This document shows, in pieces, positions 5,733 through 5,733 of a stretch of 5,733 bases of DNA (position 1 is its first letter; each line of letters begins with the position of its first letter). Source of the stretch: an uncultured Methylophaga sp. (GTDB taxonomy: Bacteria; Pseudomonadota; Gammaproteobacteria; Nitrosococcales; Methylophagaceae). The notes under the pieces were generated by a model. It was not told where the DNA came from. It did not search any database and was given only the letters and a program-made list of their open reading frames with translations. A program made the translations under genes and the position numbers. The stretch is from assembly GCA_946885755.1 (NCBI GenBank), contig CAMPHB010000099.1, positions 1 through 5,733 on the forward strand, written 5' to 3'.

Positions 5733-5733
5733 C

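Overview
The window is a stretch of a Gram-negative flagellar basal-body locus, with all genes on the + strand in the order flgE (3' part), flgF, flgG, flgH, flgI, flgJ. These encode the hook protein, the proximal rod protein FlgF, the distal rod protein FlgG, the L-ring lipoprotein, the P-ring protein and the rod-cap/muramidase. L- and P-rings imply a diderm cell. A two-domain FlgJ (rod-binding plus glucosaminidase) and this gene order are typical of beta-/gammaproteobacteria. The two sigma-54-type promoters fit the RpoN-dependent flagellar hierarchy known in Pseudomonas and Vibrio, so I infer a gammaproteobacterium; genus is not determined.

Layout: bases 1-899 are the C-terminal 298 residues of FlgE. 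Bases 900-1147 are a non-coding gap holding several short hairpins and a REP-like palindrome, then a good sigma-54 -24/-12 element at 1088-1103 in front of flgF. flgF (1148-1891) and flgG (1935-2720) are 43 nt apart. After flgG come a strong intrinsic terminator (2736-2782), an inverted pair of the same REP-like palindrome (2787-2893), and a near-consensus sigma-54 element (2899-2914) just upstream of flgH. flgH (2947-3657), flgI (3670-4767) and flgJ (4767-5732) are packed with a 12-nt gap and a 1-nt overlap. The window ends one base after the flgJ stop.

The transcription units therefore read as flgE end | P54-flgFG-terminator | P54-flgHIJ and onward. The split matches assembly: FlgF and FlgG finish the rod, FlgJ caps the growing rod and opens the peptidoglycan, and FlgI and FlgH form the P- and L-ring bushing around FlgG; FlgE then forms the hook.

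The proteins are ordinary and appear intact. I found no new protein system. The part that deserves a second look is non-coding: related REP-like palindromes sit 5 nt from the -24 box of both predicted sigma-54 promoters, and a terminator separates flgFG from flgHIJ.
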